Positions 18,556-27,113 of a stretch of 59,586 nt of DNA are shown here, one piece after another (the first letter of the stretch is position 1; every line of letters begins with the position of its first letter). Location of the stretch: NCBI GenBank assembly GCA_944387505.1, contig CALXFG010000005.1:1-59586 (forward strand). The letters are read 5' to 3'. The notes beneath the pieces are model-generated. The model did not search any database, was not told the DNA's origin, and worked only from the letters and a program-made list of their open reading frames with translations. The stretch comes from an uncultured Clostridia bacterium. GTDB lineage: Bacteria; Bacillota; Clostridia; TANB77; CAG-508. Both the position numbers and the translations under genes were made by a program.

Positions 18556-19126
18556 CATTCAAGATATGATAGATGTTAATACGATTATAGGAGAACCAAT
18601 TGAAACATCTAATAATATTGTAATCATTCCTATATCAAAAGTATCATTTGGATTTGCAGCAGGAGGAAGTGAATTTAAAGGAGAAACAGTTGATGAATAT
18701 AGAAAAAGAGAAAAGGAAGAAGAAGTACAATATAGATTACCATTTGGAGGCGGAGCAGGAGCAGGAGTTACCATAAATCCAGTTGCATTTTTAGTGATTC
18801 AAGGAGAAAATGTAAAACTAATGCCAGTTAATTATAGTTCATCAATAGACAAACTTTTAGACTATATTCCAGATTTGTTAGACAAAACCAATAACATGAT
18901 TAACAAATGTATGCAAAAGACAAAAGATAAAGAAAAAACAAAGGGAGAAAGCATAGATAAAGAACAGAAAAAATCAGAAAAGGTAAAAATGGACAAAAAT
19001 AGAATAGAAGAAGATTTAGATGAGAGTAGACATATAAAAGAAAGAATAGAGAAAACAAAAAAACCTGTAGAAGAAGAAATTACTTATGAGTATGAATATG
19101 ATGAAACATTAGATGATGATGAATAA
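18509..19126 (+). CDS. ytfJ: GerW family sporulation protein (YtfJ)
   Basis: 205 aa. The conserved GerW domain (about 1-125) has NTIIGEPI, IPISKVSFGFAAGGSEF and PFGGGAGAGVTINPVAFL. A highly charged Lys/Glu tail of about 75 residues (KTKDKEKTKGES... to EYDETLDDDE) extends beyond the usual length. B. subtilis GerW is a spore protein needed for germination responses. Translationally overlaps the DUF2953 gene; SD GGAGG lies inside that gene. Followed by a composite palindrome. Confidence 0.88.
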   Translation: MSEHPIEGLMTTAMSSIQDMIDVNTIIGEPIETSNNIVIIPISKVSFGFAAGGSEFKGETVDEYRKREKEEEVQYRLPFGGGAGAGVTINPVAFLVIQGENVKLMPVNYSSSIDKLLDYIPDLLDKTNNMINKCMQKTKDKEKTKGESIDKEQKKSEKVKMDKNRIEEDLDESRHIKERIEKTKKPVEEEITYEYEYDETLDDDE

Positions 19127-19600
19127 GGGAATTTGGGGACGGACTCATTTCCCTTTTTTCTAATTTAAGAAATAAAAAATATAGAATATAAAAAATGAAA
19201 CGATTTTGCGTATCTAAATTTGAAACTAGAAATTCTTAAAGAAAAAAATGAGGAATGTTCATGGGCAATCCAGTGATATATTCATTTCTTATAAATGTCT
19301 CGGCTCAATACGTACATTACTCTTTCTACATCAAAAATAAATGAGCCTCTCGCTGCAAGAATTCGCGCTTCCTCATTTATTTTTGATTAAGAAAGAGTAC
19401 AAGTACTCCAATCACATTCGACATATTATGCGAAATGAATATATCACTGGATTGAGCCTGAATGAAAGCGGCACATTTTTTTCTTTTAGAATTTCTGTGA
19501 AAATTTAGCTTATACAAAATCGTGTAATGACTTTATATTCTATATTTTTTAGATTTTGTAATTTAAAAAGGGAAAAATGAGTCCGTCCCCAAAATCCCAA
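19127..19600. repeat. Composite nested palindromic element E4
   Basis: The outer arms start with a GGGGACGGACTCATTTCCC motif and end with GGGAAAAATGAGTCCGTCCCC, with AT-rich paired segments inside them. Between the halves of its apical loop (GAGG ... GCGGC) sits a complete inner palindrome (about 19258-19465) with arms ATCCAGTGATATATTCATTTC / GAAATGAATATATCACTGGAT. The inner copy has the conserved motifs CTCGGCTCAATACGT, GAGCCTCTCGCT, CGCTTCCTC and ACTCCAATCACATTCG. It is identical to that at about 22480-22690 apart from a terminal base or two. No ORF. Confidence 0.87.
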
Positions 19601-19644
19601 TTGTCGAAAACTTCTTATAAAACGACAAAACTTCTCAATTTTCA

Positions 19645-19675
19645 CCCTTGGAAAATACTGGAAAAAGGAATATAA
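19645..19675 (+). promoter_or_regulatory. Candidate SigH-type promoter of the spoIIA operon
   Basis: TTGGAAAAT, about 12 bases, then GGAATATAAT resembles the SigH pattern (AGGAAWW then GAAT). spoIIA is a SigH target in Bacillus and Clostridium and sigH is present 6 kb upstream. The match is partial. Confidence 0.4.
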
Positions 19676-19703
19676 TACAAGAAGATTTTTAAAGGAGGCT
19701 ATG

Positions 19704-20045
19704 ATGGAATCAAAATTTTACGAAGAGGACAAGTTATTAATTTTTAGAATTACAGATGAAATTGATGATTTTAGTGTTCAAAAGATAAGGAGGAGAGCGG
19801 ATTATGACATTGAAAGATATATGCCTAGAAAAGTTATATTTGATTTTAATCGTGTTACATTCATGGATAGCGCAGGCATAGGATTGATTATTGGAAGGTA
19901 TAAGTTTGCCAAAATGTTGGGAGGTACAGTAGAACTGGCTAATTTAACAAGTAGCATTAAAAAAATATTTGAAATGAGTGGCATTCTAAGGTTAATACCA
20001 ATTACCACTTTAGAAAATGAAAAATATATAAATAAAATTGGATAA
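19704..20045 (+). CDS. spoIIAA: Anti-sigma F factor antagonist SpoIIAA
   Basis: About 113 aa, a STAS domain. The phosphorylatable Ser is in FMDSAGIGLIIGRYK. Dephosphorylated SpoIIAA binds SpoIIAB and releases SigF in the forespore. Two adjacent ATGs (19701, 19704) follow AGGAGG; the second has better spacing. First gene of the canonical spoIIAA-spoIIAB-sigF operon, whose order and spacing are conserved here. Confidence 0.93.
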   Translation: MESKFYEEDKLLIFRITDEIDDFSVQKIRRRADYDIERYMPRKVIFDFNRVTFMDSAGIGLIIGRYKFAKMLGGTVELANLTSSIKKIFEMSGILRLIPITTLENEKYINKIG

Positions 20046-20113
20046 TTTTATTTAGAAAAAGGTTATAGGAATACCTTATGAAAAACCTAAATATATATTA
20101 AAAGGAAAAGAAG

Positions 20114-20596
20114 ATGAAAAGTGAAATTGAAAATGAAATGAAATTAGAATTTATTAGTAAATCTGCAAATGAAGCATTTGCAAGAATTACGGTAGCAGCT
20201 TTTGCATCGCAGTTAGACCCAACGATTGAAGAATTAGCAGATATAAAAACAGCTGTATCAGAAGCAGTGACCAATTGTATTATTCATGGATATGATAAAA
20301 AACAGGGAATTGTCAAAATATTTGCAAGATTAAAAGAAAATGAGATTTTAATAGAAATATCAGATAAAGGAAAAGGAATTGAAAATATAGATATAGCAAA
20401 AGAACCTTTATATACAACAAAACCAAATCTAGAAAGATCAGGTATGGGATTTACCATTATGGAAAGTTTTATGGATGAAGTAGATGTGGAATCTGTTGTA
20501 GGTTTAGGAACAAAAGTAACTATGAGAAAAGTCATAAAAAATAAACTAGAAAATGAGGAATCTGATGATGAGTTTGAAATGATTACAAAAGAATAG
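20114..20596 (+). CDS. spoIIAB: Anti-sigma F factor SpoIIAB, serine kinase
   Basis: 160 aa GHKL ATPase. N box [15 protein letters not shown]1 box ISDKGKGI and G2 [12 protein letters not shown] are intact. It holds SigF inactive and phosphorylates SpoIIAA. The C-terminus has an acidic extension ([18 protein letters not shown]) slightly longer than in B. subtilis. It ends 9 bp before sigF. Confidence 0.93.
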   Translation: MKSEIENEMKLEFISKSANEAFARITVAAFASQLDPTIEELADIKTAVSEAVTNCIIHGYDKKQGIVKIFARLKENEILIEISDKGKGIENIDIAKEPLYTTKPNLERSGMGFTIMESFMDEVDVESVVGLGTKVTMRKVIKNKLENEESDDEFEMITKE

Positions 20597-20605
20597 AGGT
20601 AAACT

Positions 20606-21334
20606 ATGTTTGAAAACAGTGTAGAAGCAATCAAAAAAGCACAATCTGGTGATAAGTATGAAATGGAAAGAATGATTAGAGATAACAATGGACTCATATG
20701 GAGTATTGTCAAAAGATTTAATGGGAGAGGATATGATTTAGAAGATTTATACCAGATTGGGTGTATGGGATTTATAAAATCCATCAAAAGATTTGATACG
20801 AATTATGATGTAAAATTATCTACATATGCAGTTCCTTATATGATAGGAGAAATTAAAAGATATATACGTGATGATGGACCAATAAAAGTGAGTAGAAGTA
20901 TTAAAGAATTAGGAATGAAGATAAGAGAACTGCAAAAAGAAAGTATAAATAAAAAAGGAAAGGAATTGACAATTGAAGAATTAGAAAAAGAATTAAAAAT
21001 TTCGAAGGAAGATATCGGATTAGCATTAGAAGCCAACAATACAGTAGAATCCATAGACGGAAAATTTTATACAGATAATAAAGATGGAAATAGTATTAAC
21101 TTAATAGAAAGAATTTCATCAGATAAAAACGAAGAAGAATGTATCACAAATAAATTAGCAATTAAACAACTAATAGAAGGATTAGAAGATAGGGATAAAG
21201 AAATTATTTTACTAAGATTTTATAAAGATAAAACACAATCACAAGTAGCAAAAATACTTGGAATTACACAAGTACAAGTATCAAGATTAGAAAGAAAAAT
21301 TTTAGAAAATATGAAAATGAAGCTAATTTCGTAA
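20606..21334 (+). CDS. sigF: RNA polymerase forespore sigma factor SigF
   Basis: 242 aa. Region 2 (DLEDLYQIGCMGFIKSIKRFD...LSTYAVPYMIGEIKRYIRDDG), region 3 (SRSIKELGMKIRELQKE) and region 4 (REKEIILLRFY-like segment, TQSQVAKILGITQVQVSRLERKIL) are all present. It directs early forespore transcription; spoIIQ at 22901 is a classical SigF target. SD GAGGT lies just after the spoIIAB stop. Confidence 0.95.
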   Translation: MFENSVEAIKKAQSGDKYEMERMIRDNNGLIWSIVKRFNGRGYDLEDLYQIGCMGFIKSIKRFDTNYDVKLSTYAVPYMIGEIKRYIRDDGPIKVSRSIKELGMKIRELQKESINKKGKELTIEELEKELKISKEDIGLALEANNTVESIDGKFYTDNKDGNSINLIERISSDKNEEECITNKLAIKQLIEGLEDRDKEIILLRFYKDKTQSQVAKILGITQVQVSRLERKILENMKMKLIS

Positions 21335-21346
21335 AGAGGTGATAGG

Positions 21347-22358
21347 TTGAAAAAAGTTTTTATCTATTTTTTTGCTTTTTTATTTATCTGTTTTATTCTA
21401 CCAGCATTACTAACCAAATCAGAAATCAATGCATCATCAGAAATAAACAATGACAAAACAGATGAAGACCAAGGTAAAGAAAGTTTACAATCATATGCAT
21501 ATAACCAATATGGAACCATTAAATTATTACATACAGATAGCAACGAGGTAGAAGAAGTGGCTTTAGACACATATCTTTGCAGTGTGGTATCAGCAGAAAT
21601 GCCAGTAGACTTTGAAAAAGAAGCTTTAAAAGCACAAGCAATTGTTGCAAGAACCTATACCATTTATAAAATAAATCATAAAAAACATGATAATGCAGAT
21701 ATTTGTGATGATTCAAATTGTTGTCAAGCTTGGATTTCTAAAGAAGATAGATTAGCCAGATGGGATGGAGATAAAGAAGCAAAGTGGAATAAAATAGAAG
21801 AATGCGTGAAAGAAACCCAAGGAAAAATCATTACATATAATCACCAACCAATTAATGCCTTTTTTCATTCGAATAGTGGAGGAAAAACAGAACTTCCAGT
21901 AGATGTATGGGGAGGACGGTAGTAATATGCCATATCTTCAAGTTGTCGAAACAGCAGGTGAAGATGGATATACACAATATAATTCAGAAGTAGAACTAAC
22001 AAATGAAGAGATATTAGAAAAATTAAAACAAACATATGCAGATATACAAATTGATTTTAATAATGATGAAGATATAAAAATATTAGAATATACAAGTAGT
22101 GGAAGAGTAAAAACAATTAAATTTGGTAATCATGAGATTTCAGGAACAGAAGCAAGAAGTATATTTGGATTACGTTCTACCAATTTCGAAATAGCAAAAG
22201 CAGATGGAAAGGTAAAATTTACAGTTATTGGTTATGGACATGGCGTAGGAATGAGTCAAACAGGAGCAGACAGTATGGCGAAAAGTGGAAGTACAGCAGA
22301 AGATATTATTAATCATTTTTATGTTGGTATAGAGATTAAAGATGTGAATTCTCTTTAA
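21347..22358 (+). CDS. spoIID: Stage II sporulation protein D, requiring a +1 frameshift at CGG 21917-21919
   Basis: TTG 21347 behind GAGGTGAT opens a 191-codon frame (signal/TM segment about 5-25, VVSAEMP, KAQAIVARTYT, FFHSNSGGKTELPVDVWGG), then CGG directly followed by TAG. Skipping the C gives GGT and continues SNMPYLQVV to GHGVGMSQTGADSMA, all expected SpoIID parts. The total is about 336 aa, close to the 343 of B. subtilis. SpoIID is the lytic transglycosylase of the engulfment complex. A GGGGAGGA tract abuts the CGG and could act as an internal stimulator, as the SD does in prfB. Located between sigF and spoIIQ, as in many Clostridia. Confidence 0.9.
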
Positions 22359-22373
22359 ATAGCAAATAACTGG

Positions 22374-22798
22374 TTACATTCCTAGTCTGTTTTGAGCAGT
22401 GGTGGGATGATCCCCTTTTTTATGAAGTTTGAATGTGATTGGAGATGTTTTAAAATTTGTTAATCATTTATTGAGGGATGTTCATGGGCAATCCAGTGAT
22501 ATATTCATTTCTTATAAATGTCTCGGCTCAATACGTACATTACTCTTTCTACATCAAAAATAAATGAGCCTCTCGCTGCAAGAATTCGCGCTTCCTCATT
22601 TATTTTTGATTAAGAAAGAGTACAAGTACTCCAATCACATTCGACATATTATGCGAAATGAATATATCACTGGATTGTGCCTGAATGAAAGAGGCGCAAT
22701 AAATGATGTTACAAATTCTTAAATATCGTATTGAACCGAAAACTTCATAAAAAAGGGGATCATCCCACCACTGCTCAAAACAGACTAGGAATGTAGCA
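22374..22798. repeat. Composite nested palindromic element E5
   Basis: Outer arms GTTACATTCCTAGTCTG ... CAGACTAGGAATGTAGC extend through GAGCAGTGGTGGGATGATCC and their complements, about 55 paired bases. Inside are the relatives GAATGTGATTGGAGAT and CATTTATTGAGG on one side, and AATAAATGATG and TATTGAACCG on the other. The inner palindrome (about 22480-22690) is inserted in the GAGG...GAGGC loop exactly as in E4, and has the same sequence as the E4 inner copy apart from one or two end bases. Confidence 0.87.
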
Positions 22799-22900
22799 AG
22801 TTAAGCATATTGTTTTTATTTTTTAAAAAATTATTTAAAAATGTATAATCTTCTAAAAAAAGGAAATACTTGTAATAATAAAGTATTAAAGGAGGATTAT

Positions 22901-23710
22901 ATGAAAAGGGATATTCATCTAAAAAATATAAGAGAAAAAAATATAAACGATAAAATAATTTCTTATGTAATTATAGGAACCATTATTGTTGCTATTATCA
23001 TTATTTCACTTCTATTATATAGCCAAAAACTAAATAATGATGTAAAAGATGAAACAATGACATTAGAGCAAATGACAGATATGATTGGAGATACAAATGA
23101 AAATAAGGAAGAAACGGAAAGTGCTAGCACAGAAATTGGAAAAACTGTTGAAGAGAGTGAAGAAGAGGCTAAACAGGAAAATGTACAGAATGAAACGATA
23201 CAAAAAACAAGTCGTAATGAAAGTGTAGAAAGTAGTAGTGTAAGTACAAATACAACACAAAATACAACCAGTGAAGAACAACAAAAAACGCAAGAAGTAA
23301 AAGAATTATCATTTCAAAGACCAGTAGAAGGAGAAATTGTAAGAGAATTTGCTCAAGATAATTTAGTATATTCAGAGACTTTAGAAGAATGGGTTACACA
23401 TAATGGAATTGATATAAAAGCAGATAAAACAACAGTTGTAAAAGCAGCAGAAGCAGGGGTTGTAAAATCTATCAAAAATGATCCTAGATATGGGTTAACC
23501 ATTGTTATTGAACATGATGATGTTTATCAAACAGTATATTCTAATTTATTAACTTCTGAATTTGTAGTAGAAGGAGAAACAGTAGAAAAAGGACAAGCGA
23601 TAGGAACTGTTGGAAATAGCGCGGTATTTGAAATTGCAGATGAACCACATTTACATTTTGAAATATTAAAAGATTCTATTGCAATCGATCCTTCAATATA
23701 TATAAAATAA
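22901..23710 (+). CDS. spoIIQ: M23 peptidase-domain engulfment protein SpoIIQ
   Basis: 269 aa. Short cytoplasmic N-terminus, TM helix (about 23-45, IISYVIIGTIIVAIIIISLLL), a Glu/Ser/Thr-rich linker (about 50-140) and a LytM/M23 domain (about 150-268). The zinc ligand set looks complete: THNGIDIKA (His and Asp) and HLHFE (HxH). Clostridial SpoIIQ is an active endopeptidase, whereas the Bacillus protein lost a ligand. It pairs with SpoIIIAH across the septum. Location after sigF-spoIID fits. Start at ATG 22901 is set by AAAGGAGG; an earlier frame opening at 22841 has none. Confidence 0.87.
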   Translation: MKRDIHLKNIREKNINDKIISYVIIGTIIVAIIIISLLLYSQKLNNDVKDETMTLEQMTDMIGDTNENKEETESASTEIGKTVEESEEEAKQENVQNETIQKTSRNESVESSSVSTNTTQNTTSEEQQKTQEVKELSFQRPVEGEIVREFAQDNLVYSETLEEWVTHNGIDIKADKTTVVKAAEAGVVKSIKNDPRYGLTIVIEHDDVYQTVYSNLLTSEFVVEGETVEKGQAIGTVGNSAVFEIADEPHLHFEILKDSIAIDPSIYIK

Positions 23711-23743
23711 CTGTAACTATTCCGTTATATCAAATTTCTAATT

Positions 23744-23925
23744 ACGAGTTCTTGCATATTTATTTTTCATAAATGACGAATGTGATTGGAGTGCTTGTAG
23801 ACTTTCTTAATAGAAAAGAAATGAGGAAGCGGGAATAGCGAGAGGCTCGTTTCTTTTCTAATTAGAAAGTCTAGAGCACGCATTGAGCCGAGACATTTAT
23901 GAAAAATAAATATGCAAGAACTCGT
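23744..23925. repeat. Palindromic element E6 (subfamily 1, simple form)
   Basis: Perfect 32-base arms run from ACGAGTTCTTGCATATTT to the mirrored AAATATGCAAGAACTCGT. Inside are GAATGTGATTGGAGTGC, then a second paired segment (GTAGACTTTCTTA... with TAGAAAGTCTA), the apical loop GAGGAAGCGG...GCGAGAGGCTC and CATTGAGCCGAGACAT. These are the conserved pieces of the inner copies in E4 and E5 with wholly different arm sequence. Confidence 0.88.
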
Positions 23926-23974
23926 ATAATATCAAACTTGAATACAATAACTTAAATTTCGATATTTTTAGCAA

Positions 23975-24003
23975 TTGACGAAGTAAAATATGTATGATAA
24001 AAT
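23975..24003 (+). promoter_or_regulatory. Sigma-A-type promoter of ychF
   Basis: TTGACG and TAAAAT with a 17-bp spacer, about 50 bases before the start. Confidence 0.6.
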
Positions 24004-24055
24004 ACGCTAGTAAGTAGCTTAACTACTTAAATAAATATAGAAGAGGGAATGAAAA

Positions 24056-25147
24056 ATGAAGCTAGGAATCGTTGGATTACCAAATGTAGGAAAAAGTACA
24101 TTATTTAATAGTATAACAAAAGCAGGTGCGGAATGTGCAAATTATCCATTTTGTACAATAGAACCCAATGTTGGAGTGGTACCTGTTCCAGATGAGAGAT
24201 TAGATGTTTTAACTAATATGTACCATCCACAAAAAACAACACATGCAGTTATTGAATTTGTGGATATAGCAGGATTGGTAAAAGGAGCAAGTAAAGGAGA
24301 AGGTCTAGGTAATAAGTTTTTATCACATATTCGTGAAACAGATGCTATATGTGAAGTAGTAAGATGTTTTGAAGATTCTAATATTGTACATGTTGATGGA
24401 AGTATAGATCCTATAAGAGATATTGAAACCATTAATTTAGAATTAATATTTGCAGATATAGAGACAGTTAATAAACGACTAGATAAAGCAAAGAAAAATT
24501 TAAAAGCAGATAAAAAATATCAAGAAGAAATTGATTTGTTAGAAAAAATAAAAGAAAGTTTAGAAAATGGAATTTCAGCAAGAGCAATTGACTTTAATGA
24601 AGATGAACAAGCTTTAGTAAAAGATATGTTTTTATTGACAACAAAACCAATATTATATATTGCAAATGTATCTGAAGAACAATTAAGTGATGCAGAAAAT
24701 GACCAGATGGTCAAAAAAGTAAAAGAATATGCTGCAAAAGAAAAAGCAGAAGTTATACCATTATGTGTCAAAGTTGAAGAAGAATTATCAGGATTGGATG
24801 AAAAAGATAAAAAAGAAATGCTAGAAATGTTAGGATTAGAAGAGTCAGGACTAGATAAAGTTATCAAAAAAAGTTATGACTTATTAGGCCTAATGTCTTT
24901 TCTAACGGCTGGAGAACCTGAGGTAAGAGCATGGACAATCAAAAAAGGAACAAAAGCACCACAGGCAGCCGGAAAGATACATTCAGATATTGAAAGAGGA
25001 TTTATCAAAGCAGAAGTGGTTTCATTTAAAGATTTAGTAGAACAAGGTTCGATGGTTGCAGCAAGGGAAAAGGGATTAGTTAGATCAGAAGGAAAAGATT
25101 ACATTATGCAAGATGGAGATATTGTTTTATTTAAATTTAATATATAA
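24056..25147 (+). CDS. ychF: Redox-regulated ATPase YchF (Obg-family translation-associated P-loop protein)
   Basis: 363 aa, the standard length. G1 GLPNVGKST, the switch region NYPFCTIEPNVGVVPVPDERL, G3 DIAGLVKGASKGEGLGN, a central coiled coil (about 140-190) and the C-terminal TGS domain (YDLLGLMSFLTAG...EVRAWTIKKGTKAPQAAGKIHSDI). It binds ribosomes and ATP and affects start codon fidelity and stress responses. Monocistronic with its own promoter. Confidence 0.95.
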   Translation: MKLGIVGLPNVGKSTLFNSITKAGAECANYPFCTIEPNVGVVPVPDERLDVLTNMYHPQKTTHAVIEFVDIAGLVKGASKGEGLGNKFLSHIRETDAICEVVRCFEDSNIVHVDGSIDPIRDIETINLELIFADIETVNKRLDKAKKNLKADKKYQEEIDLLEKIKESLENGISARAIDFNEDEQALVKDMFLLTTKPILYIANVSEEQLSDAENDQMVKKVKEYAAKEKAEVIPLCVKVEEELSGLDEKDKKEMLEMLGLEESGLDKVIKKSYDLLGLMSFLTAGEPEVRAWTIKKGTKAPQAAGKIHSDIERGFIKAEVVSFKDLVEQGSMVAAREKGLVRSEGKDYIMQDGDIVLFKFNI

Positions 25148-25200
25148 ATGAGGTCATATTTTTGTAATAAAAATGTAATAAAAAAAAATAAAAAAATGTA

Positions 25201-25299
25201 TTGACGAAAAAATAAAATAAGTATATTATATTGATAGTAAACAAAAGATAGACAATAGTGTGTTTGAGACTTGCAATTATTAAAAAAATGTGATATAAT
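25201..25299 (+). promoter_or_regulatory. Two tandem sigma-A-type promoters before the LPXTG gene
   Basis: P1 is TTGACG-17 bp-TATTAT (25201-25229); P2 is TTGCAA-17 bp-TATAAT (25271-25299). Both have ideal spacing, predicting high expression of the small wall protein. Confidence 0.6.
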
Positions 25300-25356
25300 A
25301 ATAATTGTTGTAAAGCGATAAAAAATATACTATTTAAAGTAAGGAGAGGTAGTAAT

Positions 25357-25746
25357 ATGAAAAAATCAATTATTTTAAAAAGTTTTTTAGTAATTTTAAT
25401 GTGTGGAATGCTTATATTTGCAATAACACCAGTATATGCAGCAACAGATGAAGGATTTGAAGATATATTAAATGACAATACTTCAAATACAGGTAATACA
25501 TCTGGAAATAGTGCATCTACAAATACAAATTCAGCAAATAGAAATAGAAATACAAATTCAAACTCAAGTAATGTACAAAATTTAAATGCATTGAGAAATA
25601 GTTCAGCTAATACAGCTAACACTGCAAATACTTTACCTAAGACTGGTGTAGCAGATTCTTTACCAACAGTATTATTAGTTGTTGTATTTGCAATATCAGC
25701 AGTTTATGCATATAAGAAAATAAAAGATTATAGAAATATTGATTAG
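25357..25746 (+). CDS. Small LPXTG-type cell-wall-anchored protein
   Basis: 129 aa. A signal peptide (about 1-30, ending VYAATDE) is followed by a low-complexity Asn/Ser/Thr region (about 40-85) and a C-terminal sorting signal: LPKTG at about 95, a hydrophobic helix (LPTVLLVVVFAISAVYA) and a basic tail (KKIKDYRN). A sortase would cut LPKTG between Thr and Gly and attach the protein to the wall. The convergent neighbour encodes a sortase, supporting a dedicated pair. The mature part is too short for an enzyme; a spacer or decorative surface protein is likely. Confidence 0.83.
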   Translation: MKKSIILKSFLVILMCGMLIFAITPVYAATDEGFEDILNDNTSNTGNTSGNSASTNTNSANRNRNTNSNSSNVQNLNALRNSSANTANTANTLPKTGVADSLPTVLLVVVFAISAVYAYKKIKDYRNID

Positions 25747-25766
25747 TATAAAATAATGTAAACAGT

Positions 25767-25800
25767 AAATTGAAGATGATTAGTCATCTTCAATTTTTGC
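25767..25800. terminator. Bidirectional terminator between the LPXTG gene and the sortase gene
   Basis: AAATTGAAGATGA pairs with TCATCTTCAATTT around TTAG, with T-runs on the plus side and A/T runs on the other. It overlaps the last codons and stop of the sortase gene. Confidence 0.7.
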
Positions 25801-26457
25801 TTTTATAATAATTCGATTACCATTAAAATTATTACAAGTAACTAAAGTTAATTCAAAAGAATCCGTAATCGTATGATATACAGGAGATAAGTCATCATAT
25901 TTTACTTCATAATTTTTAATAACAGAGTACGTGTATTGATTTTGAAAATTATCATATATCATGATTTTGTCACCTATATTTAAATTTTTAATTTTACTAA
26001 AAAATTTATCATTATCATAATTGTGTCCAGCAATACATAAATTTAAATCGTTAGAGTCTGTATAAGGAAAATTGCCATAGAATTTACAAGGAGAAGTTTT
26101 TAATAATTCATCTGTTAAACCATTAAAAATGGGATAGGATATGTTTAAAATAGGAATTTTAATCATACCAATTATGCTGTCAGGTCCAAGTTGAGGTGTA
26201 TTTGTATTAGGATTTGTATTATTAGAATATAATTTGGTGATATTATAATTATTAATTAATAAATTAGAAAAATCTTCTTTATGATTTAAAGAAATTTTGT
26301 AATAAGTAAAAATAGAAATTATGACAACAATAGCAAACATAGAGAGAAAAAATAAAACACGATAAAAGGGTTTTTTAGAAGTAGGCTGATATTGATTATC
26401 AGAAATTTCTGATTGGTCAATTTGTTTATTTAAGTTCGTATTGATAATTTGATTCAT
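25780..26457 (-). CDS. Sortase, class D/E-like transpeptidase
   Basis: 225 aa with a cytoplasmic N-terminus, one TM helix (about 32-52, FLSMFAIVVIISIFTYY) and a sortase beta-barrel. The catalytic His is in CIAGHNYD, the Cys in LTLVTCNN and the Arg in FNGNRIIIK. Convergent with the LPXTG gene, its probable substrate. The class is uncertain; short catalytic-domain loops and the TLVTC form favour class D. SD lies just upstream of the minus-strand start. Confidence 0.88.
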   Translation of the reverse strand: MNQIINTNLNKQIDQSEISDNQYQPTSKKPFYRVLFFLSMFAIVVIISIFTYYKISLNHKEDFSNLLINNYNITKLYSNNTNPNTNTPQLGPDSIIGMIKIPILNISYPIFNGLTDELLKTSPCKFYGNFPYTDSNDLNLCIAGHNYDNDKFFSKIKNLNIGDKIMIYDNFQNQYTYSVIKNYEVKYDDLSPVYHTITDSFELTLVTCNNFNGNRIIIKAKIEDD

Positions 26458-26579
26458 TTAAAATCTATTCCTTTCATAATTTTAAAATTCATTTTTTTCT
26501 TAACTATTAGTATTTCCTTATCTGATAAAAATATAATAAAAAAAGTCGAAATCTAATTTTGATTTTTATGAAAAAATAC

Positions 26580-26625
26580 TTGACAAATTAAAAATAAGGA
26601 ATTAAAATAGTTAGGCTACGAACTA
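26580..26625 (+). promoter_or_regulatory. Promoter and inverted-repeat operator of the marR-ABC operon
   Basis: TTGACA and TAAAAT with a 17-bp spacer, followed at the expected transcription start by TAGTT-aggctacg-AACTA (26608-26625). A palindrome at this position is the usual autoregulatory site of MarR repressors in front of a linked exporter. Confidence 0.55.
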
Positions 26626-26639
26626 AAAGAGGTGTAAAT

Positions 26640-27113
26640 ATGGAAAAACATGAAATAGGTAAATACATTCAAATTGTTTCAAGACAACTAAAAAGAAATA
26701 TGGATGAAACATTAAGTAAATATAATGTTACAGGCGTACAATCTATGGTCATAGGATATATTTATAAAAAATCAAAAAAAGGAGAAGTGTTTGCAAAAGA
26801 TATTGAGGAAGAATTTGATATGAGAAAAGCAACAGTTACTGGAATTATTCAATTAATGGAAACAAATGGATTAATTGAAAGAAAAGTGAAAGAAGGTGAC
26901 TGTCGATTAAAAAGTATCGTATTAACACCAAAAGCATTAGAAATAAAAACCGTTGTAAAAAAACAAATAGACATGGAAGAAAAAAATATTGTAAGTGAAA
27001 TGACCAAAGAAGAACAAAAGCAATTTTTAGAAATGCTAAAAAAAGCATCAAGTAATTTAGAAAATTGTAAAAAAGAAAAATATAATCACAAAGAAAGGAG
27101 AGAAATATGTTAA
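26640..27113 (+). CDS. MarR family transcriptional regulator
   Basis: 157 aa winged helix-turn-helix: KDIEEEFDMRKATVTGIIQLMETNGLIERKV followed by the wing DCRLKSIVLTPKA. The final codons overlap the start of the ABC gene, so the three genes are one operon. MarR proteins usually repress such exporters until a ligand binds. The likely operator is the inverted repeat at 26608. SD GAGGTG precedes the ATG. Confidence 0.9.
   Translation: MEKHEIGKYIQIVSRQLKRNMDETLSKYNVTGVQSMVIGYIYKKSKKGEVFAKDIEEEFDMRKATVTGIIQLMETNGLIERKVKEGDCRLKSIVLTPKALEIKTVVKKQIDMEEKNIVSEMTKEEQKQFLEMLKKASSNLENCKKEKYNHKERREIC

Noticed and set aside
21347..22358. Two independent small genes at spoIID, and likewise at spoVAD
   Set aside because: The halves are non-redundant, adjoin exactly at the CGG and together match one family; the second halves lack ribosome binding sites.
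3526..23925. Palindromic elements as CRISPR arrays
   Set aside because: No regularly spaced short repeats with unique spacers; each element is a single large inverted repeat.
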